Origin: UBA1535 sp002323775
GTDB taxonomy: Bacteria; Bacillota; Clostridia; Tissierellales; Sedimentibacteraceae
Length of the DNA stretch: 64,000 nt
Assembly (NCBI GenBank): GCA_031993545.1
Contig: DAMAHZ010000001.1
Location: 1 to 64,000 of the forward strand
Reading direction: 5' to 3'
Both the position numbers and the translations under genes were made by a program. The notes beneath the pieces were generated by a model that was not told the DNA's origin, made no database searches, and saw only the letters and a list, made by a program, of their open reading frames with translations. Positions 16,751 to 26,643 of this stretch are shown piece after piece. Each line of letters opens with the position of its first letter. Position 1 is the first letter of the stretch.

Positions 16751-18070
16751 TTATAGTCTCCAATAACTATATCCTTTACCCGTTATTTCTTCTTTGTCTA
16801 AAATACTCTTAACGTCAATAATAACTTTCTCATTATTATCAAATTCTCCAAATAATGCGTCTATCTTTTTCCAAGTAAGTTTTTTAAATTCATCATGAGC
16901 AACTGCAAAAACAATACAATCAGCATTATTAATTTCATTAATATCAGATATATTAATATTATACTCATTTCTAGCTTCTTCAATATCTGCTACCGGATCA
17001 ACAGCAGTTGTGTCAATTCCATATTCCTTTAAGCTATCAATTATGTCAATCACTTTAGAATTTCTTGTATCTGGGCAATTTTCCTTAAATGTAATACCAA
17101 GAATAACCACCTTAGCTTGTCTTACTATCTTATTCGCTAAAATCAATTTTTTAATAATAGCATCAGCTACAAATTTACCCATACCATCATTAATTTTTCT
17201 GCCAGATAAAATAATTTGACTGTGATATCCTAGCTTTTCTGCTTCATATATAAAATAATATGGATCTACTCCTATACAGTGTCCTCCAACAAGTCCAGGA
17301 TAGAACTTAAGAGCATTCCATTTAGTATTCATTGCATCAACGACTTCTTTAGTATCAATTCCCATTTTATCAAATACCATTGCAAGTTCATTCATAAATG
17401 CAATATTAATATCTCTTTGGCTATTTTCTACCACTTTAGCTGCCTCAGCAACTTTAATAGAACTAGCTCTGTATACACCCGCTTTTATTACCAGCTCATA
17501 TACCTTCGAAATCTCCTCTAAACTTTCAGTATCTATGCCTGAAACAATTTTAATTATTTTCTCTAATGTATTTATCTTATCTCCTGGATTAATTCTTTCC
17601 GGAGAATATCCGACCTTAAAATCAACTCCACATTTTAAGCCGGATTCCCTTTCAAGTATAGGAATGCAAATATTCTCTGTTACCCCTGGATACACCGTTG
17701 ATTCATATACTACAATAGATCCTTTCGTCAAATTACGCCCAACGTTTATACTAGCTCCCTCAACTGGTGAAAGATCTGGTGTCTTATCTGAATTGATAGG
17801 CGTAGGAACTGCTACTATATGAAATTTAGCTTCTTTTAGTTTGTTTTCATCTGATGTAAATTCAACAGTTGTACTTTTAATCTCGTCATTTCCTACTTCA
17901 TTTGTCGGATCAATTCCAGATTTATATAAATTTATCTTTTTTTTATTATGGTCAAAACCTATTACATTTGCTTTTTTTGCAAAAGCTATTGCAATTGGCA
18001 TACCTACATATCCAAGACCAATTATTGCAATTTTTTCTTTTTTTTCTATAATTTTATTATATAAACTCAT
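16751..18070 (-). CDS. UDP-sugar 6-dehydrogenase (TviB/WbpA-like)
   Basis: NAD-dependent dehydrogenase of 439 residues that oxidises a UDP-hexose(amine) C6 to the uronic acid in two steps. The Rossmann motif is IGLGYVGMPIAIAF, the substrate region is YESTVYPG, and the catalytic Cys lies in GGHCIGVDPYYF (about residue 265). The C-terminal domain has GITFKENCPDTRNSKV. The length and the YSPERINPGDK motif fit the UDP-GlcNAc/GalNAc-uronic acid branch (TviB, WbpO, CapL) better than UDP-glucose dehydrogenase. It implies an acidic amino sugar in the polymer, before any phosphocholine is added. Confidence 0.82.
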   Translation of the reverse strand: MSLYNKIIEKKEKIAIIGLGYVGMPIAIAFAKKANVIGFDHNKKKINLYKSGIDPTNEVGNDEIKSTTVEFTSDENKLKEAKFHIVAVPTPINSDKTPDLSPVEGASINVGRNLTKGSIVVYESTVYPGVTENICIPILERESGLKCGVDFKVGYSPERINPGDKINTLEKIIKIVSGIDTESLEEISKVYELVIKAGVYRASSIKVAEAAKVVENSQRDINIAFMNELAMVFDKMGIDTKEVVDAMNTKWNALKFYPGLVGGHCIGVDPYYFIYEAEKLGYHSQIILSGRKINDGMGKFVADAIIKKLILANKIVRQAKVVILGITFKENCPDTRNSKVIDIIDSLKEYGIDTTAVDPVADIEEARNEYNINISDINEINNADCIVFAVAHDEFKKLTWKKIDALFGEFDNNEKVIIDVKSILDKEEITGKGYSYWRL

Positions 18071-18074
18071 AATC

Positions 18075-19004
18075 TTAATTCTCCAACTTTCGCTTATTAA
18101 ATATATTTGAAAGAAAACGACTAACTTCTACCACAAAATCTATTGGCGAGGCTAAAAACATTATTATTGCATTTCCCAAAGCTTTAAAATATTGCTTATT
18201 ACGCTTATAAGCAACCGCCATTACTGCATAATGTCTAAATCTAATAAACATTTTTTCTCTAGTTGTAAATATATTAAAGTACTTTCTTTTAAAGTTATAT
18301 AAAGAATTTTCTCCTATTATTTTATTCTTGCCTTGAGAAATGCCTCCATCATTATGTCTATATGCTACAACATCACTATCATTTAAATAACATATTTTCA
18401 AATCTTTTTCTATAGATTTTAACATTAAATAAAACTCTTGTCCCATTTTTGCATCTTCAAATCCGCCGATTTCTTTAAGTTTCTCGGCTCTATACATGAA
18501 TGTCGGCGTTCCTGTAAGGTGTCTCATAATGTGATATTTTAATAATGATTGTTTATCAAATTTTTTTAAATTTGGATATTCTCTATAATCTACAACTACC
18601 CTATCATCATTAACAAGTTTTAAATCTGTAAAAGACATATCGCAATTTTTATCAATCATGAAATTTAATTGTTTCTCAATTTTACTTGGAAGATACTCAT
18701 CATCGTCATCTAAAAAAGTTATAAATTCTCCTGAAGCAATATTTATTCCATTGTTACGTGCCAAAGATCCACCTATATTTTTATGATTCATATAGTATAT
18801 AATATTTGAATTATTATTATATTGTTTCATAAAATCTGCAGTTTTTTTTCTATATTCAGAATCTGCAGGATTATCATCTACAATTATAATCTCTATATTT
18901 TTATAAGTTTGTTTTTCAATTGATGATATAGCCCTAAAAAGGTATTTAACATCACGTTTATATGTAGGTATAATAACACTTACTCGTTGATATAATTCTT
19001 TCAT
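18075..19004 (-). CDS. Family 2 glycosyltransferase
   Basis: Glycosyltransferase of 309 residues. The N-terminal GT-A fold shows VSVIIPTYKRD, IEIIIVDDNPAD and the DXD-type FLDDDDEYLPSK (about residue 97), all intact. The C-terminus is basic and amphipathic, suggesting membrane contact. It probably extends the repeat unit after the initiating transferase encoded just upstream. It is 4 bases from the dehydrogenase gene and 18 bases after the initiating transferase. Confidence 0.85.
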   Translation of the reverse strand: MKELYQRVSVIIPTYKRDVKYLFRAISSIEKQTYKNIEIIIVDDNPADSEYRKKTADFMKQYNNNSNIIYYMNHKNIGGSLARNNGINIASGEFITFLDDDDEYLPSKIEKQLNFMIDKNCDMSFTDLKLVNDDRVVVDYREYPNLKKFDKQSLLKYHIMRHLTGTPTFMYRAEKLKEIGGFEDAKMGQEFYLMLKSIEKDLKICYLNDSDVVAYRHNDGGISQGKNKIIGENSLYNFKRKYFNIFTTREKMFIRFRHYAVMAVAYKRNKQYFKALGNAIIMFLASPIDFVVEVSRFLSNIFNKRKLEN

Positions 19005-19022
19005 TCAATATGATAACCTCCA

Positions 19023-19640
19023 CTAAATTGCAGGATCCTTCTTCTTTGATTTACTATTTCCACCCTCAACAACACCATCTCTTTTTAACACACTAATTAT
19101 AGTACCAAAAAAGCATTTAAAATCCATCAAAAATCCTATTTTCTTAACATATTCTCCATCAAACTTAGCTTTAATGTCAATTTCAAGTTCGTCTCTACCA
19201 TTAATTTGAGCCCAACCAGTTAGTCCAACAGGAATATCATTGGCACCATACTTATCTCGTTCCTCGATAAGATCGTATTGATTCCATAGAGCTGGTCTCG
19301 GTCCAATAATAGACATATCTCCTTTTAGTATATTAATAATTTGTGGTAGCTCATCTAAACTTGTCTTTCTTAAAAACTTTCCAATCCTTGTTATCCACTG
19401 CTCTGGATTTTCAAGCATGTGAGTTGGAATGTCTTTAGGTGTATCAATTCGCATAGTTCTAAATTTTAATATATTAAAATGTTTTTTATGTATTCCTACT
19501 CTCTTTTGCTTAAAAAGAATTGAACCTTTTGAATCAAGTTTAATTGCAATAACAAGAATTAAAAAAACGGGAGATAAGATTATAATTCCAAATAATGATA
19601 ATATAATATCTATGATTCTTTTAATTTTTAAATAACTCAT
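19023..19640 (-). CDS. Initiating undecaprenyl-phosphate sugar transferase
   Basis: Monotopic phosphoglycosyltransferase of 205 residues (PglC/WbaP catalytic core without the N-terminal membrane bundle). A re-entrant hydrophobic helix KRIIDIILSLFGIIILSPVF is at residues 7-26. Conserved motifs FRTMR, SLDELPQIINILKGDMS, GPRP and GLTGWAQINGR follow. It transfers a sugar-1-phosphate to undecaprenyl phosphate, the first step of repeat-unit assembly. It overlaps the 4,6-dehydratase gene by 4 bases, and that enzyme probably supplies its donor (a 2,4,6-trideoxy or 2,6-dideoxy amino sugar), as in the pgl pathway. Confidence 0.88.
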   Translation of the reverse strand: MSYLKIKRIIDIILSLFGIIILSPVFLILVIAIKLDSKGSILFKQKRVGIHKKHFNILKFRTMRIDTPKDIPTHMLENPEQWITRIGKFLRKTSLDELPQIINILKGDMSIIGPRPALWNQYDLIEERDKYGANDIPVGLTGWAQINGRDELEIDIKAKFDGEYVKKIGFLMDFKCFFGTIISVLKRDGVVEGGNSKSKKKDPAI

Positions 19641-21535
19641 CCGATACTCGCTCCGATTCTTTCTAACTTAATTTTAGCAATATATGATGGCACTAATTTT
19701 TCTATAATTTCTATTTCTTTACATAAGTCCATTTCATTAGCAGCAACTTTTAACTCTTCAATATACTTTGAAAGCTCAATTTCATCTATGTCGGTAGGTT
19801 TTTCAATAAAAATTTTATCTATGTTAGTTTCTATCTGCCCTTTATCTTTATCTATTAATAATTCTTCATATAGCTTTTCTCCTGGTCTTAGACCCATATA
19901 GATAACATCTATATCTACATTTGGTTCTAAGCCAGACAGCCTTATAAGATTATACGCCAAATCTTTAATTTTTACAGGTTCACCCATATCAAGCACAAAT
20001 ATTTCGCCACCTTGTGCCATAGATCCTGCTTGTAAAACTAATTGAACTGCCTCTGGTATAGTCATAAAATATCTTGTAATTTCTTCATGAGTAATTGTAA
20101 CGGGTCCACCTGATTTTATCTGATTAACAAAGAGTGGAATCACAGAACCATTACTACCAAGAACATTGCCAAATCGTACTGCAACATAGTCTGTATCTCC
20201 TTGATTATCAAAGGCTTGTATTATCATCTCTGCTATTCGTTTTGTTGCTCCCATGATATTAGTAGGATTAACAGCTTTGTCAGTAGATATAAGAACAAAT
20301 TTTTCTGCTTTATGTTTATATGCCATTTGAGATACATTATATGTACCTATAACATTGTTTTTTATAGCCTCTTCAGGATTATTTTCCATAAGTGGTACGT
20401 GCTTATGTGCAGCAGCATGAAAAACTATGTCTATATCTTCTACTGAAAATATTTGATCTAGTTTTTTTAAATCTCTTACAGATGCTATTTGAACTTCAAG
20501 GTTTAAAAATTCTCCATATTTTCTTATTAGTTCTTGCTGTATATCATAAGCATTATTTTCATATATATCAAGTATAATTAATTTTTTAGGCTCATATGAA
20601 GCTATCTGTCTACATAACTCACTACCTATTGAACCTCCACCACCTGTTACTAAAACAATTTTATCTTTTATGTATGTTTTAGTCATTGTGCAATCTAAAC
20701 TTATCGAATCTCTTCCTAATAAATCCTCAACCTGTACATCTCTTATCTTATTAAGCAAATCGGTTTTCATATCATTCGCTAGAAGTGAGTATACCTCTGG
20801 AATTATCTTGAGCTTACATTTTGTCTTTGAACAAATATCTAGTATTCGTTTTTTATTTTCTTTATCTATAGATGGTATAGACAATATAATTTCTTTTATA
20901 TTATATTTTTTAGAAATGTCAATTATATCATTCGTTTTTCCTGCTACTAGTATAGATTGTATCTTACGTCCTATTTTAGTTCCATCATCATCTATGATAC
21001 ATTTTATCCTATAATTTTTAGGATTGTTTGATTTTACTTCATTAAGTATCGCAACAGTAGCTTGCCCAGCACCTATTATCATAACATTAGTGTAATCTCC
21101 TGAATTTCTTTCTTTTCTATTTTCGACTATCATTAAAGCTCTATATACTATACGAACTGCCATGGTAAGTAAAGTAGATACAGGGAATACTACAAAATAC
21201 ACATAATATCTAACGTTCATCTTGAAAATAAATGAAATTATTATAAACAGTATGTTTGCAACAACAGAAGATTTTAAGCATAACAATATGTCTTCAATAC
21301 CAGCATATCTCCACATACTATTATATACTCCCATAAGTATAAATACAGTAATAAAGATAAAAGTATATATCCAAAAATGAGCTATAAAAAATCCAAGTTT
21401 AACTGTTATAGCTTGTTCTGAATACATACCGCTCATAACAAATGGCAAAAAGTAAGAAAATATGGCTATACATGTATCAACAAAAACTAAAATAGTTTTT
21501 CTATTTTTATTCAAAAAGCTATATAAATTAGACAT
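19637..21535 (-). CDS. Membrane nucleotide-sugar 4,6-dehydratase (PglF/WbpM/CapD-like)
   Basis: Protein of about 632 residues. Four or five membrane segments (1-140) are followed by a nucleotide-binding domain (GAGQATVAIL) and the extended short-chain dehydrogenase domain with TGGGGSIGSELCRQ near residue 290. The active site has STDKAVNPTNIMGATKR, where Met replaces the usual Tyr of YxxxK, as in PglF and WbpM. It makes a UDP-4-keto-6-deoxy amino sugar. I prefer the ATG at 21535 because GAGG lies 6 bases before it; the ATG at 21541 touches the ribosome binding site. It overlaps the upstream ligase gene. Confidence 0.88.
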   Translation of the reverse strand: MSNLYSFLNKNRKTILVFVDTCIAIFSYFLPFVMSGMYSEQAITVKLGFFIAHFWIYTFIFITVFILMGVYNSMWRYAGIEDILLCLKSSVVANILFIIISFIFKMNVRYYVYFVVFPVSTLLTMAVRIVYRALMIVENRKERNSGDYTNVMIIGAGQATVAILNEVKSNNPKNYRIKCIIDDDGTKIGRKIQSILVAGKTNDIIDISKKYNIKEIILSIPSIDKENKKRILDICSKTKCKLKIIPEVYSLLANDMKTDLLNKIRDVQVEDLLGRDSISLDCTMTKTYIKDKIVLVTGGGGSIGSELCRQIASYEPKKLIILDIYENNAYDIQQELIRKYGEFLNLEVQIASVRDLKKLDQIFSVEDIDIVFHAAAHKHVPLMENNPEEAIKNNVIGTYNVSQMAYKHKAEKFVLISTDKAVNPTNIMGATKRIAEMIIQAFDNQGDTDYVAVRFGNVLGSNGSVIPLFVNQIKSGGPVTITHEEITRYFMTIPEAVQLVLQAGSMAQGGEIFVLDMGEPVKIKDLAYNLIRLSGLEPNVDIDVIYMGLRPGEKLYEELLIDKDKGQIETNIDKIFIEKPTDIDEIELSKYIEELKVAANEMDLCKEIEIIEKLVPSYIAKIKLERIGASIG

Positions 21536-23366
21536 TGCCATCCTCTTTTACTTTTAATTTGGCATTAATGCTTATACCTAAGCCGAATATGCTCCAAAAT
21601 ATAGGTGATACCGAAACTATGTGATCATTAAATATACCTGCAAACAAATACCCTACAACTGATATGAAACAAGATATACCAATATATTTATATGTAGAAT
21701 TTAATTTTAATTTCCAATATAATTTTAAACTGCTAATTATATATATTCCCCAAGCTATAATTAACGAAATTAACGAAATAACTCCAGTGTTTACAGCTAT
21801 TTGAAAGTACATATTGTGTGGCTTATCTATAACAGTTGTAGCTGACATATAAATATTTAGTTTTGCCACAAAATCATCTTGAGGAAAAACCATAGGATAA
21901 TTATCTGCTCCCGCACCAATAACAAAGTATCTAGCAAGCAACGGAATTGTTCTACCCCATATGTATCCTCTATTCGAAGCAAAACTTTCTAGACCTTTCA
22001 CAGCCATAATAGATTTAGCTATAATAGGCTCAATTAGTCTGCCACCACTGCCAATCATTTTTATACCATTTTCTGTTATATAAAAATTCAAATTATAACG
22101 AGTATTCCATAATGTAACAATACTAAATCCTGGATAAGTATCTGATACAACTACTTTAAAGTATTCTTTATTAGGTTGGTCTATCATAAAATATCCATTT
22201 TCATCAGTTATCATTGGCAAAGCTTTGCCATTTTCGTCAACAAAATATAAATTGCTCCCGTCTACCTTTATATTTAAATCTTGATATACTGTTTTGATAC
22301 TCACAGTGTCTTTACCAACCTCTATGCCTTTTACCCAAAAATTAATTCCCTTATTATCTCGTTCTTTAAGTTCCTTTATCTCTCTAAACATATTTAAACT
22401 AGTTAACCTCTTCGCTAAATACCCACCAGAAATAAAATTAAATCCAACTAACGCAACCACACCAAGCACCATAACCGCAACACTAATCTTCCAATACTTA
22501 ACAACATATTTCCTAAGCATAATCAGTGCAACTAAAGTAGAAAAAGCCATGCCAACATACCCTGCTCTAGAATTACATCCAATCCAAGTAAATACAATTA
22601 AAATCAAAGCTACTCCAGCAACTATACGCTTTTTTAAAGTCTTAGCACTAATCAAAAAAGCCACAGATATTGGTAGCATAAGTGTCGCAAAGCTACCCAC
22701 AAAATTAGTATTAAAAAGTGTTCCATAGATAGTATTCTTTCCAAAATTAAAACTAAGTCCGCCATCTATTCGCACTCCACTTGGTATTATTAGACTATTT
22801 CCGAACTTAGTATTAAATATATCAAATCCAAAGTATTGTCCTACGCCTATGATTCCTTCTACTATTATCAAAAATATAAATACATTTACAAATAATTTTA
22901 CATCTCTTTCACTATTTACAAAGTTAATAACTAAGAAAGTTATCATTACATAGCTCAACAATACCGATATACCTTGGTACATATCAAAAAAACCATTTAG
23001 TGCTGTAGGCTTGTCTACCGCAAAGATAGTTGATAATATGACGAAAATAGCATAACCTACTAAAGGAATATAATATTTGTATTCTTTTTTAAACGGTAGT
23101 TTTTTTATCAATAATAAAAATATGTAAATTATTGTCGATGTTATAGTCAAAAAAATTACCCAACTAGATTTCCAGTAACTGAAAAAATCCAGCACCTCGT
23201 TTTGACCTGTCCAAAATAAGGCTTGAGTCGTGCCGGTTAAGTTTATGTATTTACCGTATACTATAAGTGGTACAAACCCCGCTATCAGCAGCAAAGGTAT
23301 AAAGTATATCCATGATATTTGATTTTTATCATTTATTGTCGTTCTTAATTTATTTTTTATACTCAT
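21528..23366 (-). CDS. O-antigen ligase-like membrane protein (Wzy_C)
   Basis: Integral membrane protein of 612 residues with about 12 hydrophobic segments and a large outside-facing insertion at about residues 320-470. The conserved pattern VIDKPHNMYFQIAVNTG and the preceding SNRGYIWGR are shared with the paralogue at 29594-31423. The family includes O-antigen ligases, Wzy polymerases and protein O-oligosaccharyltransferases. In a Gram-positive it would polymerise the glycan or transfer it to a surface acceptor. It is the first gene of the long minus-strand locus. Confidence 0.78.
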   Translation of the reverse strand: MSIKNKLRTTINDKNQISWIYFIPLLLIAGFVPLIVYGKYINLTGTTQALFWTGQNEVLDFFSYWKSSWVIFLTITSTIIYIFLLLIKKLPFKKEYKYYIPLVGYAIFVILSTIFAVDKPTALNGFFDMYQGISVLLSYVMITFLVINFVNSERDVKLFVNVFIFLIIVEGIIGVGQYFGFDIFNTKFGNSLIIPSGVRIDGGLSFNFGKNTIYGTLFNTNFVGSFATLMLPISVAFLISAKTLKKRIVAGVALILIVFTWIGCNSRAGYVGMAFSTLVALIMLRKYVVKYWKISVAVMVLGVVALVGFNFISGGYLAKRLTSLNMFREIKELKERDNKGINFWVKGIEVGKDTVSIKTVYQDLNIKVDGSNLYFVDENGKALPMITDENGYFMIDQPNKEYFKVVVSDTYPGFSIVTLWNTRYNLNFYITENGIKMIGSGGRLIEPIIAKSIMAVKGLESFASNRGYIWGRTIPLLARYFVIGAGADNYPMVFPQDDFVAKLNIYMSATTVIDKPHNMYFQIAVNTGVISLISLIIAWGIYIISSLKLYWKLKLNSTYKYIGISCFISVVGYLFAGIFNDHIVSVSPIFWSIFGLGISINAKLKVKEDGNV

Positions 23367-23438
23367 ATATAATTAACCTTCATTTTCTTATTTTTATATT
23401 AATTTATATCTTGTATTTTTGTAACTTAATTCACATAT

Positions 23439-23467
23439 AGAATACTATATGTACACATATATTGCAA
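23439..23467 (-). promoter_or_regulatory. Possible promoter of the polysaccharide locus
   Basis: On the minus strand: TTGCAA (23467-23462), 17 bases, TATTCT (23444-23439). The spacer contains ATATGTGTACATAT, a palindrome with 6-bp arms. The start would give a leader of about 65 bases. The match is moderate. Confidence 0.45.
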
Positions 23468-23508
23468 GAATTTTCTAAAGATATTTTAAATGTTTATCAT
23501 TCAAAAAA

Positions 23509-23537
23509 CACCTAGATAAACTATCTAAGTGCTTTTT
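23509..23537 (-). terminator. Terminator after the small XRE gene
   Basis: CACCTAGATA / TATCTAAGTG with a 3-base loop, 9 of 10 pairs, flanked by A-runs on one side and T-runs on the other. It could work in both directions. It lies 50 bases after the XRE gene stop. Confidence 0.7.
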
Positions 23538-23584
23538 GAACCTTTTTCTTATCACGAGAATTCTGATTTTACTTAATTTTACTT

Positions 23585-23764
23585 CTACACAAAATAATCT
23601 AGACTTAAGTTAAAGAATCTTGCTACTGCTACCATGTTGGAAAATTTAGGACTTGAAACTTTCCATTTTCCTACTGTTCCATTCGAGAAGCCTAGTTTTG
23701 ACTCTAACTCAGCTACACTCATCTGATTTTTCTTACACAGTTCCTTTATTTTTTCGTATATCAT
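23585..23764 (-). CDS. Small XRE-family HTH protein
   Basis: DNA-binding protein of 59 residues made almost entirely of a Cro/CI helix-turn-helix (KNQMSVAELESKLGFSNGTVGKW, then VAVARFFNLSLDYF). I chose the ATG at 23764, which has AGGAG 10 bases upstream. A longer frame from 23815 (76 residues) has no ribosome binding site but is open. It sits between the polysaccharide locus and the chain-length regulator with its own promoter and terminator, and it may regulate one of them. A palindrome over its promoter suggests autoregulation. Confidence 0.75.
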   Translation of the reverse strand: MIYEKIKELCKKNQMSVAELESKLGFSNGTVGKWKVSSPKFSNMVAVARFFNLSLDYFV

Positions 23765-23850
23765 CTTTTGTAATCTCCTAAGTTTAATATTATCCAATGG
23801 CTCCAAATCTTCCATACAAGACTTTAGCAGCTGGGACTATTTATATATAA

Positions 23851-23879
23851 GTGTATACTTTTTGACTTATAATGTCAAT
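23851..23879 (-). promoter_or_regulatory. Promoter and operator of the small XRE gene
   Basis: On the minus strand: -35 TTGACA (23879-23874), 17 bases, -10 TACACT (23856-23851). The -35 is part of the palindrome TTGACTTATAATGTCAA (23863-23879), a likely repressor site. Confidence 0.55.
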
Positions 23880-23917
23880 ACTTTCTAATATTGAATTTTA
23901 TTTTTTCAATCTTTTTC

Positions 23918-23946
23918 TTGATTATTTACTGTGTGATTGTTATAAT
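23918..23946 (+). promoter_or_regulatory. Sigma-A promoter of the chain-length gene
   Basis: -35 TTGATT at 23918-23923, 17-base spacer, perfect -10 TATAAT at 23941-23946. The leader is about 100 bases to the ATG at 24056. Confidence 0.65.
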
Positions 23947-24055
23947 ATGATGAATGATATAAAATTTTCGTTGATAATAATAGGTTATTGAAAAGCTAAA
24001 TATTAGGCTATCCTAAAAACCTATATTGATATTTGTGAAAGGAACGTATTTTAAT

Positions 24056-25072
24056 ATGAATGAAGAACAAAATTTTTCTAAACATGAAGATGAAATTGAT
24101 TTAAAAGAATTATTTATGGTTTTATGGAAGGGTAAAAGGATAATAATAATTGTTACCCTAATTTTTGCTATTTTCTCGGCTCTTATTACAAAGTTTCTTA
24201 TACCACCTGTATACGAGGCGAAGCTTGATTTATTGGTAAATTTTCCAGAGACAGTTAGTACAAAATATGGCGAATATAAATTACTTTTGACAACTAATGA
24301 CCAATACATAAACTTATTTTATAGCAACAACGTTATAAATAAGACAATTCAAGATATGGGATATGATATTAAGGAAAATACTATTGAGAGTTTTACAAAA
24401 AGAATATCTATAACCAAAGATGAAAAACGTCCAAATAGCTTTACAATAAGGGTTAAGGCTAACAATCCTAAGGAAGCCTTGGATTTGGCAAATGTATTGT
24501 ACAAGAACTATTTAATATTGATAAATGCTAATACAAAATTAAGAAGTGCCGAGCATTTTATAGAAATTAATACTATTGAATTGAATAAGACTGAAGATAG
24601 TTTAAATTCAAACAAAATTTTATTGGGACAATACAAAAAGCAACTTAATACTATGTCTCAGACTATTAATCAAAATAGTTTGTTGGACTCTATAAAATCT
24701 AGCAATATTAATTACATGGTTTTAGAAAATATTATTAATCAGAACTACAATAAAGTAGAATTGGATATTATCAACACAGAGCAAATCATATACAACCTTG
24801 AGGATAAAATAAATGTTTTAAATCAATACTTAAATGAGTTAAATAAAATAAAGGATGATATTATTAACAACAATGGTATGGTGAATGAATACCTAACATC
24901 AATAAATCGAAGTATTCAGCTTCCATCCACACCCGTTGCTCCTACAACTAAAGCCGGTCCTAGTACCTCCTTAAACACTGTTATGGCTGCTGTAATCGGA
25001 GGCATGATAAGTATTATATATGTACTCATTAAGAAATATTGGTTTAACGATGAAAAAATAAAAGTTAAATAG
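24056..25072 (+). CDS. Wzz/YveK-like chain-length determinant
   Basis: Protein of 338 residues with two membrane helices (about residues 28-48 and 308-328) around a long, partly coiled-coil outside domain, the usual Wzz fold. The N-terminus (DEIDLKELFMVLWKGKR) and PPVYEAKLDLLVN are typical. It would set glycan chain length for the polysaccharide locus across the intergenic region. No tyrosine autokinase (CapB/YwqD) is in the window, which is unusual for a Gram-positive Wzz. I use the ATG at 24056 because AAAGGA lies 12 bases upstream. An in-frame TTG at 24026 precedes it but has no ribosome binding site. Confidence 0.8.
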   Translation: MNEEQNFSKHEDEIDLKELFMVLWKGKRIIIIVTLIFAIFSALITKFLIPPVYEAKLDLLVNFPETVSTKYGEYKLLLTTNDQYINLFYSNNVINKTIQDMGYDIKENTIESFTKRISITKDEKRPNSFTIRVKANNPKEALDLANVLYKNYLILINANTKLRSAEHFIEINTIELNKTEDSLNSNKILLGQYKKQLNTMSQTINQNSLLDSIKSSNINYMVLENIINQNYNKVELDIINTEQIIYNLEDKINVLNQYLNELNKIKDDIINNNGMVNEYLTSINRSIQLPSTPVAPTTKAGPSTSLNTVMAAVIGGMISIIYVLIKKYWFNDEKIKVK

Positions 25073-25091
25073 CCAGAAAGTAATTGATTTT

Positions 25092-25131
25092 AAAAAGAAC
25101 TATTGTAATTAACTTAACAATAGTTCTTTTT
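25092..25131 (+). terminator. Terminator after the chain-length gene
   Basis: AAAAAGAACTATTGT pairs with ACAATAGTTCTTTTT over 15 bp, loop of 10, ending in a T-run. The remaining bases to 25338 hold nothing else I recognise. Confidence 0.8.
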
Positions 25132-25338
25132 TGAGTTTAAATAAGATATTTTTTCTTTACTTATATTAGTACGAAGTTTAAGATAGAGAAAATCTTTAAT
25201 TACCTTCTCTGCATTTTGCCTTTATTTACATAAATTACCTACATAATTTTACAATTATTTGTACAAAATAACTTAAAATCCAGTTTAAAATATAGTATAA
25301 TGGATATTGTTGACAAGTTTAATTTGAGGAGTGGAAAA

Positions 25339-26565
25339 ATGGCAACTATTGTGAAAAGAAACAAGAACTATTCGGTTATTTATTATTACAAATCCGAGGA
25401 TGGTAAAAGAAAGCAGAAGTGGGAGGCTGTTGATACCTATAAGGAGGCGTTACAGCGAAAGGCTGAAATCGAGTATTTGAAAGCAGAAAATATATTTCCT
25501 GCTGTTAAAACTGGACAGGTCAAGAATTCAATTAAAAGCATTGAGATGTACATGGAAGAGTTTGTGAACTCTTATGGTAAGAAGAATTGGTCTATTTCAA
25601 CTTATTCATCTAATAAATCTCTGCTTGGAAACTACATATACCCATATATTGGGAAGATACCTGTTCATATTATTACTACCGAGCAAATAGATGAATATTA
25701 TGACAAGCTGTCTGAAAATACCATTATATCTCGAGTACATAAGCTGTTAAAATGTGCTTTTGGTCAAGCATTAAAGCTCAAGCTAATTAAGGAAAATCCT
25801 TTTTGCTTGGTTGATTTGCCTAAGTCAAAGTATGTTCAAAAAAGCATTTTAACTGCTGAACAGATAAAAATGCTCTTAAACTACTGCTATAAGGAGGATT
25901 ATCAGCTCTACATTTGTATAAATTTTGCTTTTGCTTGTTCTATGAGACTGGGAGAGGTCTTAGGACTAACATGGGATGATGTTGAAATCTCAGACAAATC
26001 AATTGAAAATAACAATTCCTGTGTACGTGTCAACAAAACACTGACACGAGCAAATTATGACACTTTAAAGGAATTGAATCACAAAGATGTGATCTATACA
26101 TTTGAGCCTCAGTATGCTTTCAAAAAAAGTCGACTAGTGCTTAAAACACCTAAGACAGCAAGTAGCCATAGAACTATATGGCTTCCAGCAACCTTAGCGG
26201 GAGAACTCAGTATGTTAAAAAACAGTGTCTCAAGTAATTTTTACCTTTTTAACCAATTTACAAATAGACCTAAACTAGTATTTGTAAATTCACAGGGACA
26301 GCCTGTTGATATTAGGACTATTGAGGAGAGATTTAAGGAAGCTCTGATTAACTGTAATTTACCACAAGTTACCTTCCATTCTCTAAGGCACTCAAGTATA
26401 ACATATAAATTGCTACTCAGCAAAGGTGATATAAAATCAGTGCAAGGAGATAGCGGACATTCTCAAATTCATACAACTATGAATATCTATGCTCATATTT
26501 TGGATGAAGAAAGAAAGAAAAATGCGCAAAATTTTGACAATTATTTTTATGTAGCGATGCAATAA
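25339..26565 (+). CDS. Tyrosine recombinase / phage-type integrase
   Basis: Site-specific recombinase of 408 residues. It has an N-terminal arm-binding domain (KRNKNYSVIYYYKSEDGKRK), a SAM-like core-binding domain (about 70-170) and a catalytic domain. The catalytic Arg is in CSMRLGEVLGLTWDDV, the His-x-x-Arg in FHSLRHSS, and GHSQIHTTMNIYAH carries the second His and the Tyr. All catalytic residues are present. The start at 25339 has GAGGAG 7 bases upstream. No excisionase, phage or conjugation gene is nearby, so it is a lone recombinase next to S-layer genes. It may be a remnant of a mobile element or act on local inversion. Confidence 0.85.
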   Translation: MATIVKRNKNYSVIYYYKSEDGKRKQKWEAVDTYKEALQRKAEIEYLKAENIFPAVKTGQVKNSIKSIEMYMEEFVNSYGKKNWSISTYSSNKSLLGNYIYPYIGKIPVHIITTEQIDEYYDKLSENTIISRVHKLLKCAFGQALKLKLIKENPFCLVDLPKSKYVQKSILTAEQIKMLLNYCYKEDYQLYICINFAFACSMRLGEVLGLTWDDVEISDKSIENNNSCVRVNKTLTRANYDTLKELNHKDVIYTFEPQYAFKKSRLVLKTPKTASSHRTIWLPATLAGELSMLKNSVSSNFYLFNQFTNRPKLVFVNSQGQPVDIRTIEERFKEALINCNLPQVTFHSLRHSSITYKLLLSKGDIKSVQGDSGHSQIHTTMNIYAHILDEERKKNAQNFDNYFYVAMQ

Positions 26566-26643
26566 TTATATAATTTATAACACATGACACAAAGCAAGCT
26601 ATTGTGTATTTATCCAATTTTATGTAAAATAATTATCTTTTTT

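Noticed and set aside
22294..22728. 144-codon plus-strand ORF within the ligase gene
   Set aside because: Antisense to a well-supported membrane protein gene, with no ribosome binding site.
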